A stretch of 64,000 nucleotides of DNA, taken from assembly GCF_023078475.1 (NCBI RefSeq), contig NZ_CP095741.1, forward strand, positions 1,550,001-1,614,000, written 5' to 3'. Below, piece by piece: positions 48,310-57,253 of this stretch; the first letter of the stretch is position 1, and each line of letters starts with the position of its first letter. This DNA is from Luteibacter aegosomaticola (GTDB taxonomy: Bacteria > Pseudomonadota > Gammaproteobacteria > Xanthomonadales > Rhodanobacteraceae). The notes under the pieces were generated by a model. That model saw nothing but the letters and a program-made list of their open reading frames with translations. It ran no database searches and had not been told where the DNA came from. The position numbers and the translations under genes were made by a program.

Positions 48310-48948
48310 TTATTCCGGTTTTTGCTTGGTGCCGAAGATTTTGTCGCCCGCGTCGCCCAGGCCGGGGAGGATGTAGCCCAGCTCGTTCAGGCGGTCGTCG
48401 ATCGAGGCGGTGTAGATCTCGATATCCGGATGCGCGGCCTCGATCCGGGCCAGGCCTTCCGGCGCGGCCACCAGGAACAGGCCCTTGATGCGCTTGGCAC
48501 CCGCGGCCTTCAGCATATCCACGGTGGCAACCAGGGTGCCGGCGGTGGCCAGCATGGGGTCGACGATGATGGCGGTGCGCTCATCCAGGCGGCCGCTGAG
48601 CTTCTCGTAATAGGCCACCGGCTGCAGGGTTTCTTCATCGCGCTGCAGGCCAACCACGCTCACCTTGGCGGCCGGGATCATCTCAAGCACGCCGCTCAGC
48701 ATGCCCAGGCCCGCGCGCAGGATAGGCACGATGGTGACCTTCTTGCCCTTGATATGGGTGACCTCGACCGGGCCGGCCCAGCCTTCGATCGTCTTGCACT
48801 CGGTCTCCATATCCGCTGTCGCCTCGTAGGTGAGGAGGGCGGCGACTTCGGAGGCCAGCTCGCGGAACTCCTTGGTGCTGATGCCGGCGGCGCGCATCAG
48901 GCCAAGTTTGTGCTGGATGAGGGGGTGGCGGACTTCGACGATTTTCAT
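48310..48948 (-). CDS. upp: Uracil phosphoribosyltransferase
   Basis: 212 residues (E. coli 208). Salvages uracil with PRPP to [22 protein letters not shown] start, [10 protein letters not shown], and the PRPP-binding loop [15 protein letters not shown] in the C-terminal half, plus [16 protein letters not shown] near the end, identify Upp. REP arrays lie on both sides, and the 3' array begins 18 bases from the stop. The usual uracil permease partner is not adjacent. Confidence 0.96.
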   Translation of the reverse strand: MKIVEVRHPLIQHKLGLMRAAGISTKEFRELASEVAALLTYEATADMETECKTIEGWAGPVEVTHIKGKKVTIVPILRAGLGMLSGVLEMIPAAKVSVVGLQRDEETLQPVAYYEKLSGRLDERTAIIVDPMLATAGTLVATVDMLKAAGAKRIKGLFLVAAPEGLARIEAAHPDIEIYTASIDDRLNELGYILPGLGDAGDKIFGTKQKPE

Positions 48949-49009
48949 GGGGCAGGGCCGTGCGTAGGTGGCGATGCCCGCATTTTCGCACGCCCACGAA
49001 CCTTACGTT

Positions 49010-49139
49010 GTAGGAGCCCACCCTGTGGGCGACATCTTTCGCGGTACCGCCGCAGACCCTGTGGCGGCTGTGCGAACGGCGTCGCCCACAGGGTGGGCTC
49101 CTACGCGCGAAAGGCGTCGCCCACAGGGTGGGCTCCTAC
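49010..49139. repeat. REP array C (one direct, two inverted elements)
   Basis: A direct element at 49010, followed by inverted elements ending at 49104 and 49139. Lies between upp (minus) and psiF (minus), downstream of psiF. Confidence 0.93.
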
Positions 49140-49149
49140 GAGGTGTGCG

Positions 49150-49470
49150 TTACCCTTTCAGGCAGGAGCTCATGAACGCCTTACGCTCATCGCCCTTCAG
49201 CGTCTTGGCCTTCGGATCGGCGTTGCAGGTCTTCATCTTCTCCTGCTGGGTCGCCTTGGCAGGCGCGGCTGCGGTCGGCTGCTCACCCTTCAGGCAGCTG
49301 CTCATGAAGGTCTTGCGCTCGTCACCCTTCTTGCCGGTGGCCTGCGTGTTGCAGGTCTTCATCCGCTGCTGTTGCGGGGTAAGGTCTTTGGAAGCCTGGG
49401 CCGCGGCAAACGCGGAGCCGGCGAAAACGAAGAGGGCGGAAACGGCTAGGACACGAAACTGCACGCGCAT
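49150..49470 (-). CDS. psiF: PsiF-repeat periplasmic protein
   Basis: 106 residues with a signal peptide (cleavage near AFA, residue 23). Two PsiF repeats (about 31-62 and 75-106), each with MKTCN and KGDERKxFMSSCLKG, so four conserved Cys likely form two disulfides. E. coli psiF is phosphate-starvation inducible; molecular function is unknown. The gene sits precisely between REP arrays C and D. Confidence 0.9.
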   Translation of the reverse strand: MRVQFRVLAVSALFVFAGSAFAAAQASKDLTPQQQRMKTCNTQATGKKGDERKTFMSSCLKGEQPTAAAPAKATQQEKMKTCNADPKAKTLKGDERKAFMSSCLKG

Positions 49471-49532
49471 GGCGAACCCCTACGTGACGCCGGTAAGTCC
49501 GGCGTGGGGCAGCTTACGCCATTTCTCAAACC

Positions 49533-49662
49533 GTAGGAGCCCACCCTGTGGGCGACGCTGTTCGCATGTAGGAGCCCACCCTGTGGGCGACGCCTTTCGC
49601 ACAGCCGCCACAGGGTCTTCGGCGGTACCGCGAAAGATGTCGCCCACAGGGTGGGCTCCTAC
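49533..49662. repeat. REP array D (two direct, one inverted element)
   Basis: Direct elements begin at 49533 and 49568; an inverted element ends at 49662. This is the mirror arrangement of array C, and both arrays are 130 bp. It begins 62 bases upstream of the psiF start and ends 10 bases from the aminotransferase stop. Confidence 0.93.
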
Positions 49663-49672
49663 CGGGGCGGGC

Positions 49673-51169
49673 TTAGGCTGCCTGTTCGGCCGCGCGGCGC
49701 GGGCCCTTGAGCAGGGCATGCCGGACTTCATCGATGATGAGGTCGACCTCGGCGCTGGTGACCCGGAAGTGCGGGGTGAAACGCAGCGAGTTGGCGCCGC
49801 CGTGGATCACGCCGATGCCGCGTTCGCGCATGTATTCCTCGGTGGAGCCTTCGCCGTAGCACTTGAACTCCGCGGCCAGCTCGCACGAGAACAACAGGCC
49901 GGTGCCCTGCACCTTGGTGATCAGGCCGCCCAGTTCGGACTTCAGGCCCTCGAGCTTCTGCAGGAACTCCTTGCCGCGCTCGCGGATGTTGGCGCGAACC
50001 TCATCCGTCAGCTCGGCCATGGTCGCCACGGCGACATCGAGCGCACGCGGGTTAGCGGTCATGGTGTTGCCGTAGATGCCCTTGCGGTACAGGCCGGCCA
50101 CGCGCTCGGAGACGGCGAGCACGGAAAGCGGGTACTGGCCGGCGTTGAGCGCCTTGGAGAAGGTTTCCAGGTCCGGTGCGTCGAGCTTCTCGAAGCCCGG
50201 GTAATCGATGATCGACAGGACGCCGTGCGCACGCAGGCCGGCCTGGATCGAATCGACGAGCAGCAGGGTGCCGTGGTCGCGGGTGAGTTCGCGCGCGGCG
50301 GCATAGAAGTCAGGCGTGAGCGCACGGCCCGGATCGCCTTCGCCCATCACCGGCTCAAGGAACATCGCCTCGATGAACCAGCCGTTGCGGTCCGCATCGG
50401 CGAACACCTGCTTCAGTTGCGCGACGTTGTACGGCTCGACCGTGATCAGCGTGTCTTCGTTGCGATAGCTGGCGAGGTGCTGCTGGTAATTGCGGCGCGA
50501 CGAATCCGAATACAGCGCCGGGCGCTCGGTGCGGCCGTGGAAGGCGCCCTTGACGGCGAGGCGCTTGATGGTGCGGCCGGCGTGGCGTGCACCCGGATCG
50601 GTCATCAGGCGCGCGTTGACGTCCGCGATGCGGCCGGCGAGCGTCACCGATTCCGAGCCGGAGTTCAGGCAGAGGAAATGCGAATAGGGATTGCTGCCAC
50701 GCGTGCGGCCGAGTTCCTTGCGCAGTGCCTCGCACAGGCGCAGCTGCGAAACGTTCGCCGTCATCACGTTGGCCATGACCTGCGGGCGCGACATCGCTTC
50801 GAGGATGTGCTCCGGGTTGTGACCGAAGCCGAGCATGCCGTAGCCGCCATCGTCGTGGAGCACGGCGCCCTTCAGCGTGACCACCCACGGGCCGCGTGCG
50901 GCGGCGGGTACGTACGGGTTCACGCCGTCATCGGGGTAGAAGTTGACCAGGCCGCACTGCAGGTGATTGATCTGCTCCGCTTCATCCATGCGCAGGAAAG
51001 CGTCCATCTCCGCACGCAAACCCTTGTGATACGCAGCGGCTTCTTCGATGGCACGGCGCAGGTTGGCGTCATGCGCCGCGAAGCGCTCGATGGTGGCATC
51101 GGGCAGGCCGGTGGTGCGGGCCTTGCCGCCGAAGTCGCGCATCTCGCGCAGGGTAGCGATGACGTCCAT
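49673..51169 (-). CDS. Class III pyridoxal-phosphate aminotransferase, atypical
   Basis: 498 residues, longer than most class III enzymes (about 400-450). NSGSESVTLAGRIADVNAR corresponds to the PLP-phosphate-binding region, VDSIQAG holds the PLP-pyridine Asp (about 306) where most relatives have DEVQxG, and FSKALNAG holds the PLP lysine (about 339). The N-terminal 90 residues are an extra domain. HGGANSLRFTPHFRV near the C-terminus contains the Arg expected to bind the substrate carboxylate. Ornithine, lysine or diamine substrates are possible, but nothing nearby decides it. REP array D abuts its 3' end. Confidence 0.8.
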   Translation of the reverse strand: MDVIATLREMRDFGGKARTTGLPDATIERFAAHDANLRRAIEEAAAYHKGLRAEMDAFLRMDEAEQINHLQCGLVNFYPDDGVNPYVPAAARGPWVVTLKGAVLHDDGGYGMLGFGHNPEHILEAMSRPQVMANVMTANVSQLRLCEALRKELGRTRGSNPYSHFLCLNSGSESVTLAGRIADVNARLMTDPGARHAGRTIKRLAVKGAFHGRTERPALYSDSSRRNYQQHLASYRNEDTLITVEPYNVAQLKQVFADADRNGWFIEAMFLEPVMGEGDPGRALTPDFYAAARELTRDHGTLLLVDSIQAGLRAHGVLSIIDYPGFEKLDAPDLETFSKALNAGQYPLSVLAVSERVAGLYRKGIYGNTMTANPRALDVAVATMAELTDEVRANIRERGKEFLQKLEGLKSELGGLITKVQGTGLLFSCELAAEFKCYGEGSTEEYMRERGIGVIHGGANSLRFTPHFRVTSAEVDLIIDEVRHALLKGPRRAAEQAA

Positions 51170-51206
51170 TACGTTTCCTCAACCTGAAGCTGTGGCGTGC
51201 ATGGGA

Positions 51207-51230
51207 TCGCGCGTAAGCGCGCTCCTGGAT
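51207..51230. repeat. Degenerate REP-like palindrome, GCGCGC type
   Basis: GATCGCGCGTAAGCGCGCTCCTGG in the aminotransferase upstream region (51207-51230) resembles the second REP type seen at 63578, with a decayed foot. Confidence 0.4.
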
Positions 51231-51404
51231 GGAATCCCCGATATTGCTCTAACTACCTATGTTTAAAGGGATTATTGGCCGAGCATAGCATGGCGATTTT
51301 TGCCCCGTAACCCCCGGGTGACGCTTGTCACATCCGCACAATGACGCAAACGACTGCCGCCAAGGGGTTGCGTGCGTTTATGTTGCGACGCAAGGGAGGA
51401 CACC

Positions 51405-52312
<908 letters not shown>

Positions 52313-52316
<4 letters not shown>

Positions 52317-53092
52317 ACACCTTCGAAGGTACCGCCACGCCGGTGATGAGCACCGGCCAGGTCGTGAACGCCTATGTCCAGGAAGCTCGCGCGGAAGTCA
52401 TGCGTTACCTGCGCCTGCCTGGTTTCCTGCTGCCGACGATGCTGTTCCCGTCGGTGTTCTACCTGATGTTCGGCATCTTCCTCGCCCAGCACAACTCGCC
52501 GGATGCCTCGCGTTACCTGCTCGCGTCGTACGGTACGTTCGGCGTCATGGGTCCGGGCCTGTTCGGATTTGGCGTATCGCTCGCGATCGATCGTGAGCAG
52601 GGGCTGCTCACGTTGAAGCGCGCGCTACCGATGCCGCCAGGCGCCTATCTCGTCGGTAAGATGTGCATGGCGCTGATCATGGCCTCGTTCATCACGGTGA
52701 TCATGTTGTGCCTGGCCATCTTCGGTGCGCATGTGCAGCTAAGCGCCGCGAACATCGCCGCGTTCTTCGTCACCGAAGTGCTGGGCGTGCTCACCTTCTG
52801 CTCGCTGGGCCTGCTCATCGGCACGCTGGTGAAGGGCCAGTCGGCGACGGGTCTGGTCAACCTGATCTACCTGCCCATGGCCTTCCTCTCAGGCCTGTGG
52901 TTTCCGCTCTCGATCATGCCCGGGTTCCTCCAGGGGATCGCGCCGCTGTGGCCGGCCTACCACCTTGACCAACTGGCGCTTTCCGCGATCGGCATGGGCA
53001 AGGGTGGGGAGCTGATCCACGTGATCGCCCTGGTCGGGTTCACGGCGGTGTTCCTGTTCCTTGCCGGCCGTCGTCTGGCGCGGCACGGTTGA
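52313..53092 (+). CDS. ABC-2 type transporter permease
   Basis: 259 residues, about six transmembrane helices (FLLPTMLFPSVFYLMFGIFL, LIMASFITVIMLCLAIFGA, VLGVLTFCSLGLLIGTLV, LVNLIYLPMAFLSGLWFPLSIMPGF). The ABC-2 signature region with Pro-rich LPMAFLSGLWFPLSIMP is clear. Exporter of a small molecule, lipid or antibiotic with the preceding ATPase. Start overlaps the ATPase stop. Confidence 0.92.
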
Positions 53093-53098
53093 AGTAGC

Positions 53099-54298
53099 AT
53101 GGCCGCATACCTTCCCACCCCGGACAGACCGATGCCTTCGTCGTGGTTGCAGCCTACCCCCGATTCGCTGTGGGCCCGCCTGAAGGCACAAGGCAAGCTG
53201 CGCTTTACGACGCTGTTCAACCTGGTCTGGTCGTTGTGGGTTTTCGGCGACCTCGTATTCCAGCCGAAGCTGCCCGACCATTGGATACCGGTCACGTCCG
53301 TGACGTTCCCGGCATTCCTGGTCCTTTACGCCATGGCGTATACCCGTCCCGTGCGGCACACGATGTGGTACGCCACGGCCATGGCCTTGCTGGGCTATGC
53401 GGTGATGGGCGTGAATGCCAGCGGTGGCGCGTGCTATGTCATCTTCGCGTGCTCGTTCATGGGCTTCCATGGCCCCATGCGCGTATGCCTCGCGCGGGTC
53501 GCGGTGGTTCTCGCGGTGTTTGTGTCGCTGGCGCTCACGGTCATGGAGTGGCCCTGGACGGTGGCGCTGGTCATGACGATCGTGGCCCTCTCCGTCAGTG
53601 TGGCGAACCTGCTGTACCGGATGAACGGCCAGAAGGACTGGGAGCTGAAGCTTTCCCACGACGAAGTGCGCCGGCTGGCCGCCACGGCCGAGCGTGAGCG
53701 CATCGGCCGTGACCTGCACGATCTGCTGGGCCACACGCTGTCCCTGATTACCCTGAAACTGGAGCTCTCCCGCCGCCTGCTCGATCGCGATACGGAAGCG
53801 GCCCGCCGCGAGATGGAAGAAGCGGAGCGCGTCGCCCGCCATGCCCTCGCGGAAGTGCGCTCGGCGGTCACCGGCATCCGTGCGACGGGCCTTGCGGCGG
53901 AGCTCGCATCGGCACGTGTGCTGCTGGGATCATCGTCGGTGAATTTTTCATATCTGACGGAGGTGCCGGTGCTCCCCGCGCGCGTCGAGAACGAGCTCGC
54001 GCTCGTGCTGCGCGAGGCCGTGGTCAACATTCACCGCCACGCGCAGGCCTCGATGGCTGATGCAAAGGTGGAGGTGGTGGGCAGCGAACTGGTGCTGAGC
54101 ATCGCCGATAACGGACGCGGCAAGACAGGCTCGGAGGGCAACGGCCTGTGTGGCATGCGTGAGCGCATTCGTTCGCTCGGCGGCAGCATGCAAGTCGACT
54201 CCTTGAAGGGCAAGGGGACGCGCGTCGTCATCCATGTGCCGCTTACCGCGGAGGAACGCAAGGACCTGCCGCCCGTCCTGCGGAAGCTTGCCTCGTGA
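53099..54298 (+). CDS. Sensor histidine kinase 1 (DesK/NarL-type, HisKA_3)
   Basis: 399 residues. N-terminal sensor of about five transmembrane helices (about 40-175), then the dimerisation/phosphoacceptor helix with ERERIGRDLHDLLGHTLSLI (His207) and a HATPase_c domain (LVLREAVVNIHRHAQA N-box, IADNGRG G1 box, GNGLCGMRERI G2). The 6-base gap from the permease and the GTGA overlap with the next kinase indicate one operon. An in-frame ATG at 53132 is an equally possible start. Confidence 0.9.
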   Translation: MAAYLPTPDRPMPSSWLQPTPDSLWARLKAQGKLRFTTLFNLVWSLWVFGDLVFQPKLPDHWIPVTSVTFPAFLVLYAMAYTRPVRHTMWYATAMALLGYAVMGVNASGGACYVIFACSFMGFHGPMRVCLARVAVVLAVFVSLALTVMEWPWTVALVMTIVALSVSVANLLYRMNGQKDWELKLSHDEVRRLAATAERERIGRDLHDLLGHTLSLITLKLELSRRLLDRDTEAARREMEEAERVARHALAEVRSAVTGIRATGLAAELASARVLLGSSSVNFSYLTEVPVLPARVENELALVLREAVVNIHRHAQASMADAKVEVVGSELVLSIADNGRGKTGSEGNGLCGMRERIRSLGGSMQVDSLKGKGTRVVIHVPLTAEERKDLPPVLRKLAS

Positions 54299-55428
54299 AC
54301 TGGTGGCGATACCCGCGGCCCGACTCCCTGATGGGCGGACTGAACTCGCCGATCTATCTGCGCTGGACCTGCATCCTGCAGATGTTCTGGCTGGTCGCGC
54401 TGATCACGGCGCCGTGGTCGGTGAAGGGCTTCCAGTGGGAGTGGGTGGTTCCCTCGGTGCTCTCGATGTTTGTGTACGTGGCTTGCTACCTGCAGGTCTT
54501 CTTCGGACCGCAGCGGCACATGGTTCGCAACGGCGCCACGGTCATCGGCATGGGCTTCGCGCTGTGGACGGTGAATCCGGTCGCGATCGGCTACGTGGTC
54601 ATCTCGATTTCGATGCTGGCCTTCGCGACCACGCCCCGGCCCTGGTTGATCGCGACGACGGTCAGCAGTCTCCTCACCCTGCTGTGGGTTCACTGGTTCG
54701 ATATTCCGGCCGTCCAGGCATGGATCATGCCCTTCGTCGGCCTGGTTACGGGCTACGGTAATTACCTGTACGCGCGAACGATCCGCCGCGATGTGCAACT
54801 GCGCCTCACCCAGGAAGAGGTCACCCGCCTCGCCACCCTGGCCGAGCGTGAACGCATCGGCCGCGATCTGCATGACTTGCTTGGCCACACGTTGTCACTG
54901 ATTACGCTGAAATCCGAACTGGCACGCCGCCTGGCCGTCGCCGACCCGCCGCGCGCGCAGCGCGAGATGGAGGAGGTGGAGCGGGTGGCCCGACATACCC
55001 TGGCCGAGGTACGTAACGCGGTGACCGGCATGCGTGCGGGCGACCTGGGTTGCGAACTGGTCTCCGCGCGCTTGATGCTGGAGGCCTCCGGTATCTCGCT
55101 TGCCGTGGAGAAACCGGGCGAACTGACGTTGCCCGCGCAAGCCGAGGCAGCGCTCTCGCTGGTCTTGCGCGAAGCCATCACCAACATTCACCGCCATTCC
55201 CGCGCCACCGAGGCACGGGTCACCATCACCCAGGAAGGACAGGCGTTCTCGATGCGAATCTCGGATAACGGCTGCGGCGGCCTCGCCGCGCACGGCAATG
55301 GCGTGTCGGGTATGCGCGAACGTGTGCGCCAGATCGGTGGCCGGCTGGCCATCGACTCGCCGGCGAAGCAGGGCACAGCGCTGGCCATCGAGCTTTCCCA
55401 TGCTGGCCTGCAGGAGCGCATCGCATGA
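54295..55428 (+). CDS. Sensor histidine kinase 2 (DesK/NarL-type, paralogue)
   Basis: 377 residues starting with GTG inside the stop of kinase 1 (GTGA). Same architecture as kinase 1: hydrophobic sensor (about 20-160), RERIGRDLHDLLGHTLSLITLKSEL with His193, and a HATPase domain with LVLREAITNIHRHSRA, ISDNGCGG and GNGVSGMRERV. The catalytic halves of the two kinases are strikingly alike while their sensors diverge, so a tandem duplication is likely. It overlaps the regulator by 4 bases. Confidence 0.9.
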   Translation: MNWWRYPRPDSLMGGLNSPIYLRWTCILQMFWLVALITAPWSVKGFQWEWVVPSVLSMFVYVACYLQVFFGPQRHMVRNGATVIGMGFALWTVNPVAIGYVVISISMLAFATTPRPWLIATTVSSLLTLLWVHWFDIPAVQAWIMPFVGLVTGYGNYLYARTIRRDVQLRLTQEEVTRLATLAERERIGRDLHDLLGHTLSLITLKSELARRLAVADPPRAQREMEEVERVARHTLAEVRNAVTGMRAGDLGCELVSARLMLEASGISLAVEKPGELTLPAQAEAALSLVLREAITNIHRHSRATEARVTITQEGQAFSMRISDNGCGGLAAHGNGVSGMRERVRQIGGRLAIDSPAKQGTALAIELSHAGLQERIA

Positions 55429-56027
55429 TCCGTGTGTTTCTCGCCGAAGACCAGGCCATGGTGCGCGGCGCGCTGTCGGCGCTGCTCAACCTGGAATCCG
55501 ATATCGAAGTGCTCGGCTCCGCACCCGATGGCGAAACGGCCTGGCGGGAACTGCAGCGGCTGAAGCCCGATGTGCTGGTCACCGATATCGAGATGCCCGG
55601 CCTCACCGGCCTGGAAATCGCCCAGCGCGTGCACCGCCACGAGCTACCGATCAAGGTGGTTATCGTCACCACGTTCGCGCGGCCGGGTTTCCTGCGCCGC
55701 GCGCTGGATGCCGGTGTGAGTGGCTATCTGTTGAAAGACGCGCCGGCCGAAAACCTCGCCGAATCGCTGCGCCTCGTGCACCGCGGCGGCCGCGCGATCG
55801 ATCCGCAGCTCGCGCTGGAAGCATGGTCCGAAGCCGACCCGCTAAACGACCGCGAGCGGCAGGTCCTGCGCCTCGCCGGGGAAGGGCAATCCGCCAGCGA
55901 CATCGGCACCCAGCTCAATCTCTCGCACGGCACCGTGCGTAACTACCTCTCCGAGGCGATCGGCAAGCTCGGAGCCGCGAACCGCATCGAGGCGTACCGG
56001 CTGGCGCGACAGAAAGGCTGGCTATAA
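55425..56027 (+). CDS. NarL/DesR-type response regulator
   Basis: 200 residues. REC domain with acidic pocket (AEDQ at 7-10) and phosphoacceptor Asp54 in LVTDIEMPG, a LLKDAP segment near the end, and a LuxR-type HTH (about 135-198; LNDRERQVLRLAGEGQSASDIG, HGTVRNYLSEAIGKLGA). Presumably phosphorylated by one or both upstream kinases and controlling the ABC transporter operon itself. ATGA overlap with kinase 2. Confidence 0.94.
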   Translation: MIRVFLAEDQAMVRGALSALLNLESDIEVLGSAPDGETAWRELQRLKPDVLVTDIEMPGLTGLEIAQRVHRHELPIKVVIVTTFARPGFLRRALDAGVSGYLLKDAPAENLAESLRLVHRGGRAIDPQLALEAWSEADPLNDRERQVLRLAGEGQSASDIGTQLNLSHGTVRNYLSEAIGKLGAANRIEAYRLARQKGWL

Positions 56028-56056
56028 TCTCGACCTGCCACCCAGGGGCAAGTCGA

Positions 56057-57253
56057 TTGGCGCGAACGTTGTGCACGGTGTTGTTAGCTTCCGCGGTCGC
56101 GCTGCTAAGTGCGTGCGGCCGCACACCTGCGCCGCTCACCCACGATGCTTATATCTGGCAGCGCCAGTGGACCCCATCGCTCCGCCACGCCGTGGATGCT
56201 TCGCGCGACGTCGTGCGCGATTGGCGTGTGCTCGTCGCGCAGGCGTCGCGTGATGGACGCTTCCAGATGTTCGCGCCCGATCGCGCGACGCTGGATGCCT
56301 CGCAGCGCCCCGTGGTGCTCGTCGTGCGCATCGATGGCCGCCTGGCCAACTTCGATCCGGCGGACCTGCGTGAGCGGATCACGCGCATCGTCGCGACGTG
56401 GCCGCAAGCCGCGGGCGTCGAGATCGATTACGACTGCCCCACGGCGAGGCTACCCGCGTACACCGCCTTCCTGCGTGAACTGAAGCCCGCGTTGGGGCAC
56501 GTGCCGCTCTCGATCACGGCACTGCCTACCTGGATCGGCTCACCGAACCTCGACGGCCTGCTCGCCATTCCCGACGAATCCGTCGTGCAGGTCCATGCCG
56601 TGCAGGCGCCCCAGGCGGGCCTGTTCAACCCGGACATCGCCGCGGACTGGGTTAGCAACTACGCGAAGCACACCCACAAGCCTTTCCGCGTGGCGTTGCC
56701 GACGTACGGCTCTCGGGTGAGCTGGAACGCGGATGGCACGCTGCTGGCGGTGGAAAGCGAGCAGGCCGCGCTGGCGGCGGGCGCTGTGTCGTCGGAACTG
56801 TACGCCTCGCCGGATACGGTCCTCGGCTTTGTAAAGCGCCTCGACACCAACCGTCCGGATGGCCTCACCGGCATCGTGTGGTTCCGCCTGCCGACCACGG
56901 AAGACACTCGTGCCTGGAGCCTGGCTACCTGGCGCAGCGTTGTTACCAACCATCTCGACCGCGCGCCACTGCAACTGCATCTGCGCGATGCGGGCAACGG
57001 TGCAAGCGATGTGCTGCTGGAAAACCCCGCGTCGGCTGACACCGCCGCACCGGCGCGCGTCGCCTTGCCCGAAGGTTGCGAGCTGGCCGACGGCATCGAC
57101 GGCTATCGTCTCGCACCGAACACCACGACACCTACGCTGGTGGCCGCGCAGGCTCGCCCCTTGCCCGCGCACACCACGCGCGCCATTGGCTGGGCCCGCT
57201 GCCGCCCTGGCACACTCACCACGCTTACCCTGCAGGGACCTCCCGTTTCATGA
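56057..57253 (+). CDS. DUF3142-like lipoprotein
   Basis: 398 residues. Start TTG with AGGGGCAA upstream, giving a lipoprotein signal with LSAC (Cys20). The mature part looks like a TIM-barrel of the DUF3142 type: VEIDYDCP at 121-128 at the end of a core strand, followed by PLSITALPTWIGS and a later PTYGSRVSW. The placement of Asp residues recalls glycosidase-like barrels, but no activity is known. It overlaps the next gene by 4 bases (ATGA), so the two are coupled. It lies 29 bases after the response regulator and may belong to the same transcript. Confidence 0.75.
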   Translation: MARTLCTVLLASAVALLSACGRTPAPLTHDAYIWQRQWTPSLRHAVDASRDVVRDWRVLVAQASRDGRFQMFAPDRATLDASQRPVVLVVRIDGRLANFDPADLRERITRIVATWPQAAGVEIDYDCPTARLPAYTAFLRELKPALGHVPLSITALPTWIGSPNLDGLLAIPDESVVQVHAVQAPQAGLFNPDIAADWVSNYAKHTHKPFRVALPTYGSRVSWNADGTLLAVESEQAALAAGAVSSELYASPDTVLGFVKRLDTNRPDGLTGIVWFRLPTTEDTRAWSLATWRSVVTNHLDRAPLQLHLRDAGNGASDVLLENPASADTAAPARVALPEGCELADGIDGYRLAPNTTTPTLVAAQARPLPAHTTRAIGWARCRPGTLTTLTLQGPPVS

